Of a DNA stretch of 64,000 nucleotides, positions 33,999 through 41,906 are shown one piece after another. The first letter of the stretch is position 1, and each line of letters starts with the position of its first letter. The stretch is from Dictyobacter aurantiacus (GTDB lineage Bacteria > Chloroflexota > Ktedonobacteria > Ktedonobacterales > Ktedonobacteraceae): NCBI RefSeq assembly GCF_003967515.1, contig NZ_BIFQ01000001.1, forward strand, positions 3,410,001-3,474,000. The letters are read 5' to 3'. The translations under genes and the position numbers were made by a program. The notes under the pieces were generated by a model. That model was not told the origin of the DNA. It made no database searches and saw only the letters and a list, made by a program, of their open reading frames with translations.

Positions 33999-34805
33999 AT
34001 GGATTGTCTGTGCCTGGTTGCACCGAAAGACGAGGATTTGTTACGCTATGCGCTTGATGGGGAGGCTTTGTCGCCGACTGCGATGGAACACCTGGCGGAT
34101 TGCTCTGTTTGCCAGCAGCGCCTGAACAGGTATATAACTGCTAACGATGTTTTGCTAACCCATCTCTACCGCTGTCAGTGCCCCAGTATGACGACCTTAA
34201 GCTATTATTGTATCGGAGTGTTATCTGCGCATGAGCAGGAGAAGATCAGCACACATCTAGAGGTTTGTCCTCTGTGCGCGGACAACGTGGCCGAAACATA
34301 CCGCTTTTTGAATACCCCTGTCCCATTTGCTAATCCTCTTTTTTCCTTGCCCGTGCAACTGGAAAATGCTATCGAGCCAATTAGCTGCAGTTCCCATGTC
34401 GCGCTGAAGAAGCCGATAGCTCATGTACATGTCTGGCCCTATCTCCATCAAACGGATACTGTGACTCTTTCACTGCGGGCGCAGCCAGGCTCTCATAATA
34501 AGATCATGCTTACTGGTTTGCTATCATGCAGGAACAGTGAAGAGGATGGCTCTATATTTACCGGTACAAGGGTTGAATTATACAAAGCAGTGCCGTCAGT
34601 GGGTATAGAAGAGAGCATGGGCGAACACATCGTTTACGCCGGGCAGGTATCAACGTATCCGGACCAACCGCTATTGTCTACCCGGGTCGATGACCAGGGA
34701 AGCATGCTATTTGGGGCAGTGCCATGTGGGGAATATCTTATGATCGTTTATTTGCCCGAGACTGCGCTGGTTATCGAAAAACTGCATATCGAAGTTAGCT
34801 TTTAG
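33999..34805 (+). CDS. Putative anti-sigma protein with two zinc-finger motifs
   Basis: 268 residues. Two HxxxCxxC motifs, HLADCSVC and HLEVCPLC, are the signature of ZAS/zf-HC2 anti-sigma domains, here in tandem. No transmembrane helix is seen, which is unusual for the group. The C-terminal part (about 150-268) is beta-rich and reads like a carboxypeptidase-regulatory or Ig-like domain (FTGTRVELYKA, LSTRVDDQGSMLFGAVPCGEY). It probably binds and restrains the sigma-like protein encoded 135 bp upstream. Its stop codon lies inside a 28-bp terminator hairpin. Confidence 0.7.
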   Translation: MDCLCLVAPKDEDLLRYALDGEALSPTAMEHLADCSVCQQRLNRYITANDVLLTHLYRCQCPSMTTLSYYCIGVLSAHEQEKISTHLEVCPLCADNVAETYRFLNTPVPFANPLFSLPVQLENAIEPISCSSHVALKKPIAHVHVWPYLHQTDTVTLSLRAQPGSHNKIMLTGLLSCRNSEEDGSIFTGTRVELYKAVPSVGIEESMGEHIVYAGQVSTYPDQPLLSTRVDDQGSMLFGAVPCGEYLMIVYLPETALVIEKLHIEVSF

Positions 34806-34861
34806 TTGTTATGGGTGTAAAAAAGGCGCGATTGCGCCTTTTTTACACCCATAACAACTAA
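34802..34861. terminator. Bidirectional terminator, 28-bp perfect stem
   Basis: Arms 34802-34829 and 34834-34861 (GATT loop) pair exactly. The stem contains AAAAAAGGCGC and GCGCCTTTTTT, so either strand gives a GC stem followed by U6. It includes the TAG of the upstream gene and ends 30 bp before the convergent Dabb gene. Confidence 0.8.
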
Positions 34862-34891
34862 TGTTTCCAGCACGGCAGGTGCTGAGTGCGT

Positions 34892-35182
34892 TTATTGGGC
34901 CAGGTCGAATTCGATCAGGTTCTGGCATGACTGCATCAGCTCCCGGGCCACAGTAAGGTGGGCGGGATGCGCCAGGTACCCCTTCAAATGCTCCATGCTT
35001 TCCAGGTGCATGACCATGCCATAGCTATAGCCCTGAGTATGCTGGCCCAGGTTTTTCCCAACCTGTACGTCTTGAATGCCAGGAATGAGCTGCTTGAGTG
35101 CTGTTATCTGCTCAAACAGCGTTTGTAGCTGCTCATTTGATGTCTCTGCTTTTGGTTGAACCAGGACGACATGGGTGATCAT
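34892..35182 (-). CDS. Dabb (stress-responsive A/B barrel) protein
   Basis: 96 residues matching the dimeric alpha/beta-barrel Dabb family: the opening [11 protein letters not shown], the central [13 protein letters not shown], the [12 protein letters not shown] strand and [13 protein letters not shown] near the end. Members include stress-induced proteins and a few cyclases; without more context no reaction can be named. It is monocistronic. Confidence 0.88.
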   Translation of the reverse strand: MITHVVLVQPKAETSNEQLQTLFEQITALKQLIPGIQDVQVGKNLGQHTQGYSYGMVMHLESMEHLKGYLAHPAHLTVARELMQSCQNLIEFDLAQ

Positions 35183-35286
35183 CGCTTATTCCTCCATCTC
35201 CATAATATCTGGACTCTATAAGCCCTCTCTTATTACGTTTGATGGAGGCGGCTGATGGACAACTGGTTATCTACCCTCGCGATTCG

Positions 35287-35586
35287 TCACTGGCGACTGT
35301 CTCCAGAAAGGAATTGCAGGATGGCGACAAAGATGGCGGCCCCGATGAAGGAAATGAAGATGCTGCCGCAGAAATGGAACGTGCCCAGGTCCAGCGCGCT
35401 CGCCAGGATGCTGCCAATGACGGAGCCAACCAGGCCCACGATGATGTTGCCGATGCACCCGTAGCCACGGCCGCGCACGACCGTGCCGGCCAGTGCGCCA
35501 GCAATCAATCCTACTAATATCCAGGCAATCAGGTTGCCGGGCTGCAATATCTCGGTGACATGTATCGGATGAAGTGCAATGTTCAT
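35287..35586 (-). CDS. GlsB/YeaQ/YmgE-type stress membrane protein
   Basis: 99 residues with three membrane helices and the Gly-rich pattern of the transglycosylase-associated family: NLIAWILVGLIAGALAG, then GCIGNIIVGLVGSVIGS. The role is linked to envelope or general stress but is not defined. AAGGAG nine bases before the ATG supports the start. Confidence 0.9.
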   Translation of the reverse strand: MNIALHPIHVTEILQPGNLIAWILVGLIAGALAGTVVRGRGYGCIGNIIVGLVGSVIGSILASALDLGTFHFCGSIFISFIGAAIFVAILQFLSGDSRQ

Positions 35587-35758
35587 GCTGATTTCTCCTT
35601 CGGCCTTTCTTCAGAGCCGGTTGCACAGAAACGTATCTATGAATGCTTCACGATGATTGTTGTGCTCTAAAAACATCCAGGTCGCAGCGACCAGAGGCGG
35701 ATGCGCATCTCCAATACTGTAGAGTATACGTAGAAGGAGAGCAGGAGTTACAGAAAAT

Positions 35759-35804
35759 GGATGTAGCGTTGTGGTGCCATGCATGGCACCACAACGCTAC
35801 ATCC
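35759..35804. terminator. 46-bp perfect palindrome downstream of the efflux operon
   Basis: Two exact 23-bp arms (centre CCATGCATGG, outer GATGTAGCG) meet without a loop, 62 bp beyond the stop of the MacB-like permease. It probably ends that operon. Confidence 0.6.
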
Positions 35805-35865
35805 CATAAACGCCCGTAGGTGCCGGGCTTGCCCCGGCTTGGGCTTGCTCCGGCTTAACACTTGC

Positions 35866-37182
35866 TTATTCGGTTCGCAAAGCGTTAATAGGATCCATTC
35901 GGGCGGCGCGCTGCGCGGGATAGAAGCCGAAGACGATACCCACCACCGCTGCGAAGGCAAAGGAGAGCATGATGGCCAGGGGATCGATAACCAGTGGTTG
36001 CCCGGTCAGCTGTGAAGCGACGACGGCTCCCAGTACACCGAGCAAGATGCCCACGATACCCCCCAGGGCGCTGAGTATCAGGGCCTCAATGAGAAACTGG
36101 GCCATAACGTCGCTGGGATACGCTCCCAGGGCGATACGAATACCGATCTCACGCGTGCGTTCGGTCACCGAGACCAGCATGATGTTCATGATGCCGATGC
36201 CGCCGACCAGCAGTGAGATCGCGGCCACACTGATCAGCAGGATGGTCAGGGCTTGCGCGGCCGTCTGCACGGTTTGCAGTAGCTGCCCCTGATTCTGGAT
36301 CGTGAATTCGCTGGCATCGTGTCGCCCCTGCAAAAACTGCTGTACGTTGTTCTGCACGTCCGTGACGTTTTGACCTTGACTGACCAGCGCGGTAATCGCC
36401 AGGGGACGCTGGCTGCCGCCAAGGCGATTGATGGCTGTACTGAACGGAACGTAGATGACGTCGTCAGCATTGGTGGCGCCGTTGGCCCCCTTGGTGGCTA
36501 GAACGCCCACTACAGTGAAGGTCGAGGATCCGATGCGCACCTGTCGGCCCAACGGATCGATACCCTGAGGGGTAAACAGGTTATCCACTACCGTCTGCCC
36601 CAGTACGGCTACGGAGGCGTTGCTCTGCTCATCCGCGCTGGTAAAGAAGCTGCCCTCCTGCATCTGCCAGCTTCCAAGCTGCTGGTAATTGGGATAGACA
36701 CCTTGCACGCTGGTAGACCAGTTCTGATTCTGGTAGATGACCTGTCCATTGGCGTTGACAACAGGGCTGACGGCGGCCAGCCCGGCTACCTGGCTGGCCA
36801 GCTGATCGGCATCGCTCTGCGTTAGTACCTGCTGGGTACCCGCGCCCTGGCGCACACCACCTGTGGCGGCCGAACCTCCACGAATAATCAACTGGTTAGG
36901 ATTGAGGGTCGAGAGACGCCCGTTGATGGTGGCGGCGTTGCCCTCGCTGGTCGCGACCATCATGATGACGGCGGCCACGCCGATAATGATGCCCAGCGAT
37001 GTCAGCAGTGAGCGCAGCTTATTGGCGCGCAGGGCTTCCAGTGCGCTGCTGATACTCTGCACCAGCGCGTAGCTGCTTCTTCCGCGCCGCCGCTGCGACT
37101 GCTGGATGGGAGGCATGAGCGGTGCCCTGGCTGATGACCTGGGTGGGCTCTCTGGCTGGCTCTGTTGTTTTGATATGCTCAT
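35866..37182 (-). CDS. MacB-type ABC permease (FtsX-like)
   Basis: 438 residues: a cytoplasmic N-terminal tail, one membrane helix (about 55-80, LRSLLTSLGIIIGVAAVIMM), a large extracytoplasmic MacB_PCD domain (about 85-300), and three C-terminal helices of the FtsX family (LLISVAAISLLVGGIGIMNIML and following). This is the permease half of a MacAB-like exporter. It starts two bases after the ATPase gene ends and is the last gene of the adaptor-ATPase-permease operon. The substrate is unknown (macrolides, peptides or lipids in relatives). Confidence 0.92.
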   Translation of the reverse strand: MSISKQQSQPESPPRSSARAPLMPPIQQSQRRRGRSSYALVQSISSALEALRANKLRSLLTSLGIIIGVAAVIMMVATSEGNAATINGRLSTLNPNQLIIRGGSAATGGVRQGAGTQQVLTQSDADQLASQVAGLAAVSPVVNANGQVIYQNQNWSTSVQGVYPNYQQLGSWQMQEGSFFTSADEQSNASVAVLGQTVVDNLFTPQGIDPLGRQVRIGSSTFTVVGVLATKGANGATNADDVIYVPFSTAINRLGGSQRPLAITALVSQGQNVTDVQNNVQQFLQGRHDASEFTIQNQGQLLQTVQTAAQALTILLISVAAISLLVGGIGIMNIMLVSVTERTREIGIRIALGAYPSDVMAQFLIEALILSALGGIVGILLGVLGAVVASQLTGQPLVIDPLAIMLSFAFAAVVGIVFGFYPAQRAARMDPINALRTE

Positions 37183-37184
37183 GG

Positions 37185-37961
37185 TTACACCTGCTCTGTC
37201 GATGTATGCGTGGAAAGCTGCTCCCTGGCATTCAGCGGTCGTGGATTGACCATGTCATCGACCACGCGTCCATCGCGAAACGTTACTTTGCGCTGGCAGT
37301 AGTCTGAGATCTCCTGCTCATGGGTGACCAGCACAATTGTCATGCCGCGCGCATTCAATTCCTGCATGATGCGCATGATCTCCAGGCTGGTATGCGAATC
37401 CAGGTTGCCCGTTGGTTCGTCAGCCAGGATCAGCGAGGGCGAGGTCACCAGCGAGCGGGCGATCGCCACGCGCTGCTGCTGACCTCCCGATAGCTCCATG
37501 GGACGATGGTTGGCCCGCGAGGTGAGTCCGACCAGTGAGAGGGCGAGCCGGGCACGTGCCTCTCGCTCTCCTTTGGAGATACCCGCGTATACCAGCGGGA
37601 GCTCTACGTTGGCCTGGGCCGACATCCAGCGCAGCAGGTTGAAGCTCTGGAAGATAAAGCCGATCTTCTGATTGCGTACGTCCGCGAGCTCTGTGTTACT
37701 CATCTGCCCCACCGATACGCCATCCAGCCTGTACTCACCCTTTGTTGGTCGGTCCAAACAGCCCAGGATATTCATAAAAGTGGATTTGCCGGAGCCAGAT
37801 GGGCCCATGATGGCGACAAACTCACCATGCTTGATCTCCAGGTTGATTCCGCGCAGGGCCGGCACCACGGTGCGTCCCATGGCATAGTATTTGTATAGAG
37901 CGTTGATCTGGATGCGCGTGGCGACTTTCTGCTGCTGCTCCTGTAATTCAGCCTCTATCAT
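37185..37961 (-). CDS. MacB/LolD-type ABC ATPase
   Basis: 258 residues with Walker [10 protein letters not shown], the Q-loop FQSFNLL, signature [15 protein letters not shown], Walker [13 protein letters not shown] and the switch His in VTHEQ. It partners the FtsX-type permease encoded next. The start overlaps the adaptor gene by four bases (ATGA), so translation is coupled. Confidence 0.94.
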   Translation of the reverse strand: MIEAELQEQQQKVATRIQINALYKYYAMGRTVVPALRGINLEIKHGEFVAIMGPSGSGKSTFMNILGCLDRPTKGEYRLDGVSVGQMSNTELADVRNQKIGFIFQSFNLLRWMSAQANVELPLVYAGISKGEREARARLALSLVGLTSRANHRPMELSGGQQQRVAIARSLVTSPSLILADEPTGNLDSHTSLEIMRIMQELNARGMTIVLVTHEQEISDYCQRKVTFRDGRVVDDMVNPRPLNAREQLSTHTSTEQV

Positions 37962-39217
37962 TGACCGCGACCTCCACCATTGCCACCACCGCCACCATTG
38001 CGGAAACCACCACCACCGAAGCCGCCACCGCCGCCACCGAAGCCGCCGTTACGCTGTTGCCCGGTCGTTGTATTCTGGGTTGCGTTGCCTCCAGTAGCAT
38101 TGGTCACTACCTGGTCCCCTTCATTCAAGCCCGAGATTATCTGGGTGTATTGCCCGTCGCTTAAGCCAGTGGTGACCATGACGGGGGTTAGCACACCGTT
38201 TTGCAACTCAAGTACGATGCCCCGCTTACCCGTGGTGCTTGAAGATGAGCCAGTGGTGCCCTGTTGATTCGCGTCGGTATTACCCTGCTGACCTGCTGCG
38301 CCGTTGCGCAGATTGCGCAGGGCCGCCCGATTGAGATAGCCATTCTGCAGGGCCGTGGTCGAGAAGGTGAGCGCCGCGGATGGGACTCGCAGCACGTTGT
38401 TTTGCTGCTGGGTGGTGATGTTGGTAGTCGCGGTCATCAATGGCAGCAGGTGGATGTTGTTCAGCGAACTCATGGTAACGTTCAGCGTAACCGGATAGGT
38501 CACGACGCCCGAGCTCGATTGCCCGATGATATTGATGGAGGCGACGGTCGCCTGGAAGGTGTTATTGGGATAGGCGGCGACGGTAAACTGTGCCGGCTGA
38601 CCCACTTTAACGTTGCCGATATCCGATTCGTTGACCTGGGCCACTATCTGGAGTGAACTGGTATCCGTCAGCACGATGAATGCGTTGGAGCCGCTGGCAT
38701 TGCCGGAACCATTGCTGTTGCTGTTGCCGCTACCAACGGAGGTACCAACATAGCCGTTGATGGCCGCGACCGTTGCATTGGCCGGCGCGGTCAGCGTGGT
38801 CTGAGACGAGCTGTTCTGCTGTGAATTGGTCGGAGTAATGGTGGCCAGTGTCTGACCGGCTTTCACCTGGTCTCCCACCTTCACATTGATCTGATTGACC
38901 TGTCCGCTGGTCGTGAAATTCAAATTATACGTTGCTTTCGCCTGCACTGGACCGGTGGCGGAGATCTGCTGGACGATGTTGCCCGTGGTCACATACGCCT
39001 GCGTATAGCTGATGCTGGCCCGCCGGGTACTGCGCCAGTATAGCCAGCCTCCCGCCGCCAGGATGATGACCAGTAAAATAATCAAGATCGTCAGCAACGT
39101 CCTGGGCCGTTTGCGTTTCTGCTGCTGCTGTTGAAACTCTTCAAATGAGAAGGTTTCCTCTTCTTCAGGTTGTTCATCGAAAAGAGGTTGCGACTGTGTC
39201 TCTACATTTTCAGCCAT
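37958..39217 (-). CDS. MacA/HlyD-type efflux adaptor
   Basis: 419 residues. An N-terminal Gln/Glu-rich tail, one membrane helix (about 40-60, LLTILIILLVIILAAGGWLY), then a biotinyl-lipoyl half-motif (TGPVQAKATYNLNFTTSGQV), a second half after a short hairpin (APANATVAAINGYVG), beta-barrel domains and a very Gly-rich C-terminal tail (after residue 385). The coiled-coil hairpin is missing or very short, as in adaptors of monoderm bacteria that need not reach an outer-membrane channel. It is the first gene of the exporter operon. Confidence 0.9.
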   Translation of the reverse strand: MAENVETQSQPLFDEQPEEEETFSFEEFQQQQQKRKRPRTLLTILIILLVIILAAGGWLYWRSTRRASISYTQAYVTTGNIVQQISATGPVQAKATYNLNFTTSGQVNQINVKVGDQVKAGQTLATITPTNSQQNSSSQTTLTAPANATVAAINGYVGTSVGSGNSNSNGSGNASGSNAFIVLTDTSSLQIVAQVNESDIGNVKVGQPAQFTVAAYPNNTFQATVASINIIGQSSSGVVTYPVTLNVTMSSLNNIHLLPLMTATTNITTQQQNNVLRVPSAALTFSTTALQNGYLNRAALRNLRNGAAGQQGNTDANQQGTTGSSSSTTGKRGIVLELQNGVLTPVMVTTGLSDGQYTQIISGLNEGDQVVTNATGGNATQNTTTGQQRNGGFGGGGGGFGGGGFRNGGGGGNGGGRGQ

Positions 39218-39350
39218 GTTTATTCCTACCTACTCTGATCAAAGCATAGAAATTTTATATATGAGGATATGAGGATTTTCTGTAACCAGTTTAGCAGGCA
39301 GAACTCAAGAAAAATCATTACATTTGTAAAGAAAAATGTAAAAAAACTTT

Positions 39351-39576
39351 CAAACAGTCTTTTGTATGGTAGTGCGGCGGGTCAGCCGCACTACCATACA
39401 AAAGACTGTTTGAGCTTGCGCACCTTTGGTGCTCACGAGTCCGTTTTATGGTGGTGCCTGGGGTGCGCATCCGCGCACCCCAGGCACCACCATAAAAAAC
39501 CAATGCGGCCGCGTAGCGGACGCGCGTGCGGGGGCGCGCACGGCCCACCAACGTGACGAAAGTCAGACACCCCCTG
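39351..39576 (+). mobile_element. Compound hairpin element M6 with two stems
   Basis: A 28-bp perfect hairpin (39351-39378 and 39385-39412, loop GGGTCA) is followed directly by the family left flank (TTTGGTGCTCACGAGTCC), a second 25-bp perfect hairpin (39444-39468 and 39473-39497), and the right flank GCGGCCGCGTAGCGGACGCG, ending AGTCAGACACC. The first hairpin replaces the element's usual left terminus. The remainder of 39218-39660 is AT-rich spacer. Confidence 0.7.
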
Positions 39577-39660
39577 GGACTGTCCTTTTGTTCATTGTGG
39601 GTGAGCACGGAGTGTGATAGGCTTAGGTCGTAGATCTGTGATTGTCAATTAGGAGTTGTC

Positions 39661-40977
39661 ATGTCCTCGGTTTCCGATCCCTCGCCGCAGTCCTCTGCCA
39701 ATGAGCAGGTACAGCCTATGCTCAAAGGCATGAAAGAATTCTGGCACCTGCCGCGTAACGTCTATCTCTTGCTGTTCTTTACGCTGGGCAAAGGCTTTCA
39801 ACTGAGCATCGCTGCTCTTACTTTGAACTACTATGTTCATAGTATAGGTTATCTGCCCGACTTTATTGGTATCTTTAGTGCGATGTCGGCGATTGGAGCC
39901 ATGATCGGGGCGGTGCCGGTGGGCTTGCTGGCGGATCGCTGGGGGCGCAAACCTGTCTTGCTGCTGACCGCTATTTTATCTCCGCTGTCGCTGGCCGCGC
40001 TAGCCCTGGTTACATCCGCTCCCTGGTTGATCATCATTAATCTTTTGCAGGGCCTCGTTTCGACCGCCTACTGGGTGACGAATCTACCCCTGTTGACCGA
40101 GAGCACGACCGAGAAACAGCGCGTGGGGGTGCTGGCCCTCAATAGCTTCTTGCTGCTGGGCGTTGGCTCCCTGGGCAATCTGCTCGGTGGCTTTATCCCA
40201 GAGTTTGTGGGTGGACTCCTGCACGTGTCGGCGGCCAGTACCGTGGCTCTGCGCTATGGTCTATTCGCGGCCGCCTCCTTTACCTTTATCTTTGGGTTGC
40301 CGCTCTGGCTGTTGCGCGAGCCTCGCAACACTCGTGTTCCCGAGCCAGATGAGGTGTTAGAGGCGCAGGGCGTCGCTCCGGCACCATCCCGCAAGAGTCG
40401 GCCCGTGGGACTCTTCCTCAAGCTATTGATTCCAGACCTGATATTTACCATGGGTGAGGGCGCTGTGGTGGCCCTGATCCAGGTCTACTTCGTGTTGCGC
40501 TTCAATCTGCTCCCCGGGCCCCTGGGCGTTATCTTTACCATCTCGGGCCTGGCGGGTGGCATCTTCTCCCTGACGGCGCCCCTGTTTGTCAGGCGCTGGA
40601 GCAAGTTGCGCCTCGTCACCACCGTACAGTATCTGAGCGCACCACTGATGGTCTTGATCGGCTTCGCTCCCACGCTTCCACTGGCCATCACAGGTGAATA
40701 CGCGCGCTCGTTTATGCGCACGCTAATCGAGCCAGTCTACGCCGCCTTCGCCATGGAACAGGTCTCCAATCGCCAGCGCGCGACCCTGGCGGGCCTCTAC
40801 TCGGTTACCTGGAGCATCGGCTTCAGCGTCGGACCCGCCGTCGCCGGCTGGCTGCAGACCAGCATTAGCCTATCCGCCTCCTTCGTCTACGGCGCCTTCT
40901 GCCTCTTGCTGGCCCCCACATTCCTGCTCCTCTTCTTCGGTCGCAAAGATACGGCCCCTCATGGGGTTGAGATGTGA
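39661..40977 (+). CDS. MFS transporter
   Basis: 438 residues with 12 predicted membrane helices and the MFS motif A in the loop between helices 2 and 3 (GLLADRWGRKPVLL). A cytoplasmic linker near residues 215-250 (REPRNTRVPEPDEV) divides the halves. The substrate cannot be read from the sequence; drug/proton antiport is the commonest role. AGGAG six bases before the ATG supports the start. The histidine phosphatase gene follows at about 80 bp. Confidence 0.9.
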   Translation: MSSVSDPSPQSSANEQVQPMLKGMKEFWHLPRNVYLLLFFTLGKGFQLSIAALTLNYYVHSIGYLPDFIGIFSAMSAIGAMIGAVPVGLLADRWGRKPVLLLTAILSPLSLAALALVTSAPWLIIINLLQGLVSTAYWVTNLPLLTESTTEKQRVGVLALNSFLLLGVGSLGNLLGGFIPEFVGGLLHVSAASTVALRYGLFAAASFTFIFGLPLWLLREPRNTRVPEPDEVLEAQGVAPAPSRKSRPVGLFLKLLIPDLIFTMGEGAVVALIQVYFVLRFNLLPGPLGVIFTISGLAGGIFSLTAPLFVRRWSKLRLVTTVQYLSAPLMVLIGFAPTLPLAITGEYARSFMRTLIEPVYAAFAMEQVSNRQRATLAGLYSVTWSIGFSVGPAVAGWLQTSISLSASFVYGAFCLLLAPTFLLLFFGRKDTAPHGVEM

Positions 40978-41058
40978 GATAATAGTGGGTGATAGAGGTG
41001 CGGGCTGTTCTAAGCGCGGGTTCCATTGTCCCCACAGGGAAAGATAGAGAGGACTTGT

Positions 41059-41712
41059 ATGCCGGCTGCTACACGTTTGCTGTTTGTGCGCCATGGCGAG
41101 ACTGTGGCCAATCGTGAATTTCGCTATATCGGTGCGCGGGACGATGCGCTGTCTGAGCATGGCGCGACGCAGGCGTTGCAGCTGGCGCAGACCCTGGCCA
41201 CCGTGCCGATAGATGCTGTCTATAGTAGTCCGTTGCAGCGAGCCTACCAGACGGCCACGCCGATCGCCGAACAACATAAACTTTCCGTCCAGGTGGTCGA
41301 TGAGTTGTGTGAAGGGAACTTTGGCACCTGGGAAGGTTTGAGCCGGGCGGAAGTGCTGGCGCGCAGCCCTGAAGATGAGCGGCAGCTACTGGAGTGGGAG
41401 CGCGATCCCTCACTGCCCCCGCCGCAGGGAGAGAGCTTCTCCATGGTACAGGAGCGCGTGACGGCCGCGGTGGCCCAATTGGTGCTGCACCATCCCGGTC
41501 AGACCCTGGTGCTGGTCTCGCATGTGGGCCCTATCAAGGCATTTCTGTGCCAGGCACTGGATGCACCATTAACCTCACTGTTCCGCATTTTTCTCGATCC
41601 AGCTACCATCAGTGTCATCGACTGGAAGAGCGCACCCATTGTTCGCCTGGTAAACAGCCATGCCCATCCTGGCTGGGAAAAGGCCCGCTGGTTACAATTT
41701 ACTACCCTGTAA
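41059..41712 (+). CDS. Histidine phosphatase family protein (phosphoglycerate mutase-like)
   Basis: 217 residues. The catalytic RHGET (LLFVRHGETVAN), YSSPLQRAYQTA, the central Glu in CEGNFGTWEGL, and the second His in LVLVSHVGPIKA are all present. Such enzymes dephosphorylate small phosphoesters such as alpha-ribazole phosphate or sugar phosphates. I use the ATG with GAGAGG eight bases upstream; the longer frame begins with TTG and lacks a ribosome site. Confidence 0.92.
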   Translation: MPAATRLLFVRHGETVANREFRYIGARDDALSEHGATQALQLAQTLATVPIDAVYSSPLQRAYQTATPIAEQHKLSVQVVDELCEGNFGTWEGLSRAEVLARSPEDERQLLEWERDPSLPPPQGESFSMVQERVTAAVAQLVLHHPGQTLVLVSHVGPIKAFLCQALDAPLTSLFRIFLDPATISVIDWKSAPIVRLVNSHAHPGWEKARWLQFTTL

Positions 41713-41906
41713 GCCTTATGATACGTATTGATATTACATGACGCATAGAGCTATCATGAGGGATACCTGTATATTCACGCCGGATAATATGAATATTTGG
41801 TCCTATTTGTGGAGCAGGTTACTGTTTTTGTTAGCTATTCAATGTATAATCATAAATTAGTGCTAGTAGTGTGCGTGGAGGCTTTTGTCGTATAGAGGAG
41901 TATTCG

